A stretch of DNA of 10,461 bases, from positions 1 through 10,461 of the forward strand of contig JBMYQA010000217.1 in NCBI GenBank assembly GCA_049600855.1, read 5' to 3'. This stretch comes from JBMYQA01 sp049600855 (GTDB lineage: Bacteria > Bacteroidota > Bacteroidia > Cytophagales > Flammeovirgaceae). Positions 7,413 to 10,461 of this stretch are shown in pieces; within the stretch, counting starts at the first letter, position 1, and every line of letters begins with the position of its first letter. Both the position numbers and the translations under genes were made by a program. The notes beneath the pieces are model-generated. The model worked only from the letters and a program-made list of their open reading frames with translations, was not told the DNA's origin and made no database searches.

Positions 7413-7420
7413 CAAATTTA
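7413..7420 (-). promoter_or_regulatory. -7 element for the DUF418 gene
   Basis: TAAATTTG on the minus strand matches TAnnTTTG exactly. No TTTG occurs at the expected -33 distance (about 7440-7443), which is where the repeat array begins. This suggests an activator-dependent promoter. The start would be near 7406, about 32 nt before the ATG at 7374. Confidence 0.5.
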
Positions 7421-7440
7421 TGGACTCCTTACAATGAATA

Positions 7441-7521
7441 GTGCGTTGAGGGACAGAAAACACAGTTTTTGGGATAAAACGCACGCCTTTGGGACAAATG
7501 ACTACTCATAGGGACTGGCTG
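7441..7521. repeat. four direct repeats with 20-21 bp period, candidate LytTR operator
   Basis: GGGA cores occur at 7450, 7471, 7491 and 7511 (periods 21, 20 and 20 bp, two helical turns). The units read GAGGGACAGAAAAC, TTTGGGATAAAACG, TTTGGGACAAATGA and ATAGGGACTGGCTG. The two central units are most alike and the outer ones are degenerate. A perfect 7-bp inverted repeat (GTGCGTT 7441-7447, AACGCAC 7478-7484) frames the first two units. LytTR proteins typically bind direct repeats about 21-22 bp apart centre to centre. This array lies between the LytTR gene and the DUF418 promoter, with its edge at the -33 position. Confidence 0.6.
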
Positions 7522-7532
7522 CTTCTTGTCAT

Positions 7533-8381
7533 TTAGGAATTAATCAACTGCTTGAGTTGCTTGGCTTGGCTTCTCGCCACAGGAATGGGATCTGGAATGT
7601 GAACCAACTTCAGCTTATAACCTTGTGCATTTCCATTAATCGTTTCAATCTTGCTGAGATTAACCAAGTAGGCACGATGACAACGAAAAAATTGCTTTTC
7701 TGTTGCCAATGTTTCTGTAATCCGTTTCAAGCTACTCCGCAATAACTTTTTTTCTAATTGATCATTTTGATACAGATATATTTCTACATAGTTATCTGAT
7801 GAAGAAATGAATAAAAGCTCTTCGGTTGAACATTCGATCACATCCTTTCCGTTTTCTGAACTCAACAAAATTTCGTTCACTGGAATACGTTGCTGATAGC
7901 TTTGATTCAATTGTTGATTCAACTGAATGGCTTCTTGCAAATGGCGTTTTAATAAGCGATTTTGTTCATACATCGCAATGCCTAATACGGGAGCAGTGCC
8001 CACCGCAAAAGAACCCACAACAAATTTCAAGAATACGCCAAAAGTAAACGGTAAACCATAAACCAACACTTGGTAAATAAATAGTGCAGCACCGATGAAA
8101 ATGAATTGCAATAAGGACCAAAAAACTTCACGGCCAAGTGTCCAGCGTTCTTCGGTAAACTGACTTGGAAGGAGTTTGGGTACCACAATAAAATTGGTGC
8201 TTAATACCACAAACACAATCAGCGCTGGTCGAAGGGCTTCTCCAAAGCTAAATCCCCTATGTATAAAATCCGTGAGCAGATTATAGATAAACACAAAGCC
8301 TCCAAAAATACCAGCAATAAACAGGTTATGCCTTAAACTCGTATCTATGGGAAAGGGCTGCTGAAATTTTTTAAGTATCAA
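7533..8381 (-). CDS. membrane-anchored LytTR transcriptional regulator
   Basis: A 282-residue protein without a response-regulator receiver domain. Four hydrophobic segments (about 18-38, 50-68, 86-108 and 113-135) form an N-terminal membrane domain. A Gln-rich linker or coiled coil follows at about 138-165, and a LytTR DNA-binding domain at about 172-280. LytTR marks are FISSSDNYVEIY (191-202), LLRSSLKRI (213-221), FFRCHRAYLVNLSKIE (231-246) and IPVARSQAKQLK (266-277). The start is a TTG at 8381: the upstream in-frame stretch has no ATG or GTG before a TGA, and MILKKFQQPFP begins as relatives do. The stop of the cyclotransferase gene lies 25 nt upstream, so translation may be coupled. The repeat array just downstream, before the DUF418 gene, is its probable binding site. 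The signal sensed is unknown. Confidence 0.88.
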   Translation of the reverse strand: MILKKFQQPFPIDTSLRHNLFIAGIFGGFVFIYNLLTDFIHRGFSFGEALRPALIVFVVLSTNFIVVPKLLPSQFTEERWTLGREVFWSLLQFIFIGAALFIYQVLVYGLPFTFGVFLKFVVGSFAVGTAPVLGIAMYEQNRLLKRHLQEAIQLNQQLNQSYQQRIPVNEILLSSENGKDVIECSTEELLFISSSDNYVEIYLYQNDQLEKKLLRSSLKRITETLATEKQFFRCHRAYLVNLSKIETINGNAQGYKLKLVHIPDPIPVARSQAKQLKQLINS

Positions 8382-8406
8382 TTTATTTTTCTTTGAAATG
8401 AATTTA

Positions 8407-9183
8407 CTACCGAATCTTCACCAAATACGATTTAGGCCATAACTTTCCTGTAATGAGCACATCGTTGGTTAACGGATTGTACGCAATGCCATTCAATACA
8501 TTTGCTTCTGGGGCACTGTTCTGCACTTCATTGACAATGGGGGTGAAATCTAAACGATCAACCACCTCTTGCTTTTTAGGATCAATCTTTAAAATGTAGT
8601 TGGTTCCCCACTGATTGGCGTAAATGAATCCATTAATGTATTCCAGCTCATTTAATTTATCCGTTTTTGAGCCATTTTCCAAAATCGCTTTGGTTTCAAC
8701 TACGGCCAAGCTAACCGTATCTAGGTAATACAGTTTATCTGTACCATCGCTAATAATGAGGTGCTGGTTGTCATGCGTAATCCCCCACCCTTCTGATTGG
8801 AAGGAAAATTCTTGGATTTTTTCGAAGGTTTCCAAATCATAAATAAAGCCTACATTACTTTGCCAAGTCAATTGGTACATTTTATTATTTAAAATGGTAA
8901 TGCCTTCCCCAAAATAAGCCTGATCTAAAATCACTTTCTTCTCATAGGTTCCAGCAGTTATATCCACTTCTGCAATCCACGATTCCTCTCCGCCAGTACT
9001 TTCGTACAATTTGTTATTGTAAAAAACGAGTCCTTGTGTAAAAGCCGTAGGATCATGCTCTAAGACTAAACTGATTTGGTAAGGAGGTGGCAAACTGGGT
9101 TGGTTACCTTCATACCGATTGCTTTTTTGTTCACAAGCTATTAATACGCCCAACAAACTGATAATATATACTACCTTTTTCAT
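8407..9183 (-). CDS. glutaminyl-peptide cyclotransferase, lipoprotein
   Basis: A 258-residue member of the plant/bacterial-type glutamine cyclotransferase family (five-bladed propeller), which cyclises N-terminal glutamine to pyroglutamate. The first 17 residues form a lipoprotein signal with lipobox LIAC and C17 as lipidation site, so the enzyme is anchored outside the cytoplasm. Blade motifs in order are HDPTAFTQGL (43-52), ESTG (61-64), FGEGIT (91-96, whose Glu is a candidate catalytic residue by family analogy), LTW (105-107), SEGWGITHD (130-138), SDGT (145-148), LNELE (177-181), LNGIAY (230-235) and TGKLWP (245-250). An in-frame GTG at 9186 adds one residue; the ATG at 9183 is preferred. 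It heads the minus-strand group and is divergent from fabI. Many Bacteroidota secreted proteins expose N-terminal Gln after signal cleavage, a plausible substrate class. Confidence 0.93.
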   Translation of the reverse strand: MKKVVYIISLLGVLIACEQKSNRYEGNQPSLPPPYQISLVLEHDPTAFTQGLVFYNNKLYESTGGEESWIAEVDITAGTYEKKVILDQAYFGEGITILNNKMYQLTWQSNVGFIYDLETFEKIQEFSFQSEGWGITHDNQHLIISDGTDKLYYLDTVSLAVVETKAILENGSKTDKLNELEYINGFIYANQWGTNYILKIDPKKQEVVDRLDFTPIVNEVQNSAPEANVLNGIAYNPLTNDVLITGKLWPKSYLVKIR

Positions 9184-9212
9184 CACAATACCAGAACTAA
9201 ATGAGTAAAAGT

Positions 9213-9243
9213 CGAATTTAGTAAGTTCATTAACTTTTCGAAA
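9213..9243 (-). promoter_or_regulatory. weak promoter candidate for the cyclotransferase gene
   Basis: On the minus strand TTTCG (9243-9239), 18 nt, then TAAATTCG (9220-9213). Each element differs from the Bacteroidota consensus by one base. The start would be near 9205, about 22 nt before the ATG at 9183. No better match is seen in the divergent gap. Confidence 0.25.
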
Positions 9244-9255
9244 GTATATAAAGAA

Positions 9256-9286
9256 TTAGCTTAAATAGATAAAAAAACTATTTTTG
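9256..9286 (+). promoter_or_regulatory. Bacteroidota-type promoter of fabI
   Basis: TATTTTTG at 9279-9286 fits the -7 consensus exactly. TTAG at 9256-9259 lies 19 nt upstream as an imperfect -33 element. Transcription from about 9293 would give a fabI leader of about 120 nt. Confidence 0.5.
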
Positions 9287-9290
9287 CCTC

Positions 9291-9375
9291 TTAAGTACCA
9301 CACAGAAAATAAGCAGATTAAAATACATGGTTATTTTTTGAGGGGTACTTAACTGAAGGTTAAAATCACACCTTC
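9291..9375 (+). promoter_or_regulatory. structured 5' leader of fabI (two stem-loops)
   Basis: TTAAGTACC (9291-9299) and GGTACTTAA (9344-9352) are a perfect 9-bp inverted repeat. Inside it AAAATAA and TTATTTT can extend the pairing. Three bases later GAAGGT (9355-9360) pairs with ACCTTC (9370-9375) around a 9-nt loop. Both lie between the predicted transcription start and the fabI ATG. They could fold as RNA, or the outer repeat could be a DNA operator downstream of the promoter. No known riboswitch is recognised. Confidence 0.42.
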
Positions 9376-9412
9376 CATCCTAAATCAGAATTTCAATTTC
9401 AAGTTATTGACT

Positions 9413-10222
9413 ATGGCTTACGGTCTATTAGAAGGAAAAAGAGGCATCATCACTGGCGCATTAGATGAAAGCTCGATTGCATGGAAAGTAGCAGAACGTT
9501 GTAAAGCAGAAGGAGCTACGTTTATATTGACAAATGCTCCTGTTGCATTGCGAATGGGCAAAATCAATGCATTGGCAGAAAAATGTGAGACAGAAGTTAT
9601 TCCTGCAGATGCTACTAGCCTAGAAGATATTGAAAAGCTTTACACGCAATCTGTTGAGAAATTGGGCGGAAAGCTTGACTTCGTACTCCACTCCATTGGC
9701 ATGAGTCCCAATGTGCGTAAAAAGCGTCATTATGGAAACCTCAACTACGATTGGTTCCTTAAGAGTATTGATATCTCAGCTTTGTCATTCCATAAAATGC
9801 TACAACAAGGCGAGAAACTAGACATTTTTAATGAATTTGCCTCTGTATTGGGCTTATCTTACATTGCCGCTCAGCGTACTTTCCCTGATTATGGCGATAT
9901 GGCTCAAGCAAAAGCAGTACTCGAATCCATTGCGAGAAGCTACGGACAACGTTTAGGTAGAACCAAGAAAATCAGAGTGAATACCATCTCACAATCCCCA
10001 ACCTATACCACTGCGGGTAGCGGTGTTGGCGGTTTTGATGCATTCTTTGATTATGCAGAACGCATGTCACCACTTGGCAACGCCTCAGCAGATGAGTGTG
10101 CCGATTATGTAGTTACCCTCTTCTCAGATTTTACGCGTAAGGTTACTATGCAAAACCTTTTCCATGATGGCGGTTTCTCTGCTTCAGGAATTACTGAGGA
10201 AATGATTGAGAAAATGGGATAA
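9413..10222 (+). CDS. fabI: enoyl-[acyl-carrier-protein] reductase (NADH)
   Basis: A 269-residue short-chain dehydrogenase that performs the last, trans-2-enoyl-ACP reducing step of each fatty-acid elongation cycle in the cytoplasm. From the ATG at 9413, GKRGIITGALDESSIAW (8-24) is the FabI-type nucleotide-binding turn, where the glycine pattern differs from ordinary SDRs. LHSIG (92-96) follows strand 4. Y150 and the Y160-x6-K167 pair (YGDMAQAK) are the active-site tyrosines and lysine. TISQSPTYTTAGSGV (191-205) is the substrate-loop region, and NLFHDGG (248-254) lies near the C-terminus. The wording FPDYGDMAQAKAVLESIARS and MSPLGNASADECADY is typical of Bacteroidota FabI. A TTG at 9407 would add two residues; the ATG is preferred. 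It is divergent from the cyclotransferase gene, monocistronic by appearance, with a structured leader and a strong terminator. Confidence 0.95.
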   Translation: MAYGLLEGKRGIITGALDESSIAWKVAERCKAEGATFILTNAPVALRMGKINALAEKCETEVIPADATSLEDIEKLYTQSVEKLGGKLDFVLHSIGMSPNVRKKRHYGNLNYDWFLKSIDISALSFHKMLQQGEKLDIFNEFASVLGLSYIAAQRTFPDYGDMAQAKAVLESIARSYGQRLGRTKKIRVNTISQSPTYTTAGSGVGGFDAFFDYAERMSPLGNASADECADYVVTLFSDFTRKVTMQNLFHDGGFSASGITEEMIEKMG

Positions 10223-10244
10223 GCAACACCTGTTTTAATTTTCG

Positions 10245-10312
10245 AAAGCCAACGGCTTGCGATTGAAAGTTAGCGCAAATCTAACTTCTTAGTGCAAGCC
10301 GTTGGCTTTTTT
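10245..10312 (+). terminator. large intrinsic terminator after fabI
   Basis: The arms at 10245-10260 (starting AAAGCCAACGG) and 10294-10309 are perfect 16-bp reverse complements and run into a T-tract at 10307-10312. The 33-nt loop contains a second perfect hairpin, AAGTTAG (10267-10273) with CTAACTT (10281-10287). The structure begins 22 nt after the fabI stop. It is longer than a typical terminator. Confidence 0.82.
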
Positions 10313-10317
10313 ACAAC

Positions 10318-10343
10318 GAACTTGTCTAATGTAAGACAAGTTC
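10318..10343. repeat. 10-bp perfect hairpin without U-tract
   Basis: GAACTTGTCT (10318-10327) and AGACAAGTTC (10334-10343) are exact reverse complements around a 6-nt loop. No T-run follows on either strand. It sits between the fabI terminator and the end of the minus-strand remnant at the right edge, so it may be a 3'-end stabilising hairpin of that convergent gene, or a protein site. Confidence 0.5.
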
Positions 10344-10350
10344 AGCCACA

Positions 10351-10461
10351 CTAGCGCTGCATTGAAAACGATTGTGACTGAATTTCCTTCAAAATATTTT
10401 CCACAAGCCTTCCTAACTTGCCGTTAGAATCGTAATTTCCCCACCTTTACAGCAATTCTCA
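10351..10461 (-). pseudogene. right-edge 3' end of an unidentified gene, apparently frameshifted
   Basis: The minus strand from 10446 to a TAG at 10353-10351 reads GNYDSNGKLGRLVENILKEI and QSQSFSMQR, which is protein-like with an amphipathic helix, but a TAA lies upstream in that frame at 10449-10447. Removing one G from the GGGG run at 10439-10442 joins it to the neighbouring open frame (RIAVKVG...) and gives one continuous C-terminus to the window edge. This is either a decayed gene or a homopolymer sequencing error in an intact gene convergent to fabI. The family is not recognised. Confidence 0.35.

Overview
The window looks like chromosomal DNA of a member of the phylum Bacteroidota. The evidence is a secreted amylase ending in a type IX secretion (Por) sorting domain, a DUF6090 membrane protein, a receiver-less membrane LytTR regulator, a FabI of the Bacteroidota type, and promoters of the Bacteroidota form (TTTG, about 19 nt, TAnnTTTG). 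I cannot name the genus. I see no tRNA, rRNA, CRISPR array, insertion sequence or phage gene. It reads as a core/accessory mosaic, with two apparent gene remnants.

Layout, left to right. A TetR-family regulator (130-735, +) is followed by a one-pass membrane protein joining an N-terminal DUF6090 region to a C-terminal DUF3471-like domain (835-1863, +). Next comes ornithine aminotransferase rocD (2076-3314, +), with a near-perfect Bacteroidota promoter and a leader that contains a terminator-like hairpin. A bidirectional terminator (3328-3370) separates rocD from a convergent secreted MalS-like GH13 alpha-amylase (3384-5771, -). The 370-nt gap behind the amylase is crowded. It holds a decayed reading frame on the + strand (5780-5992) and, on the - strand, a promoter, a roughly 90-nt transcript candidate and an intrinsic terminator.

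Three minus-strand genes follow in transcription order: a glutaminyl-peptide cyclotransferase lipoprotein (8407-9183), a membrane-anchored LytTR transcription factor (7533-8381) and a DUF418/YeiB-like multi-pass membrane protein (6142-7374). The first two are 25 nt apart and probably co-transcribed. The third has its own -7 element, and immediately upstream of that are four GGGA-centred direct repeats spaced 21, 20 and 20 bp. This is the geometry expected of a LytTR operator, so the LytTR protein is a plausible activator of the DUF418 gene.

On the right, fabI (9413-10222, +) is divergent from the cyclotransferase. It has a promoter about 120 nt upstream, a 5' leader predicted to fold into two stem-loops, and a large 16-bp-stem terminator. 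At the right edge, a minus-strand reading frame appears to be the frameshifted end of a gene lying outside the window.

The protein genes belong to recognisable families. The least explained parts are the non-coding ones: the LytTR-adjacent repeat array, the possible small RNA or leader peptide at 5991-6086, and the structured leaders of rocD and fabI.
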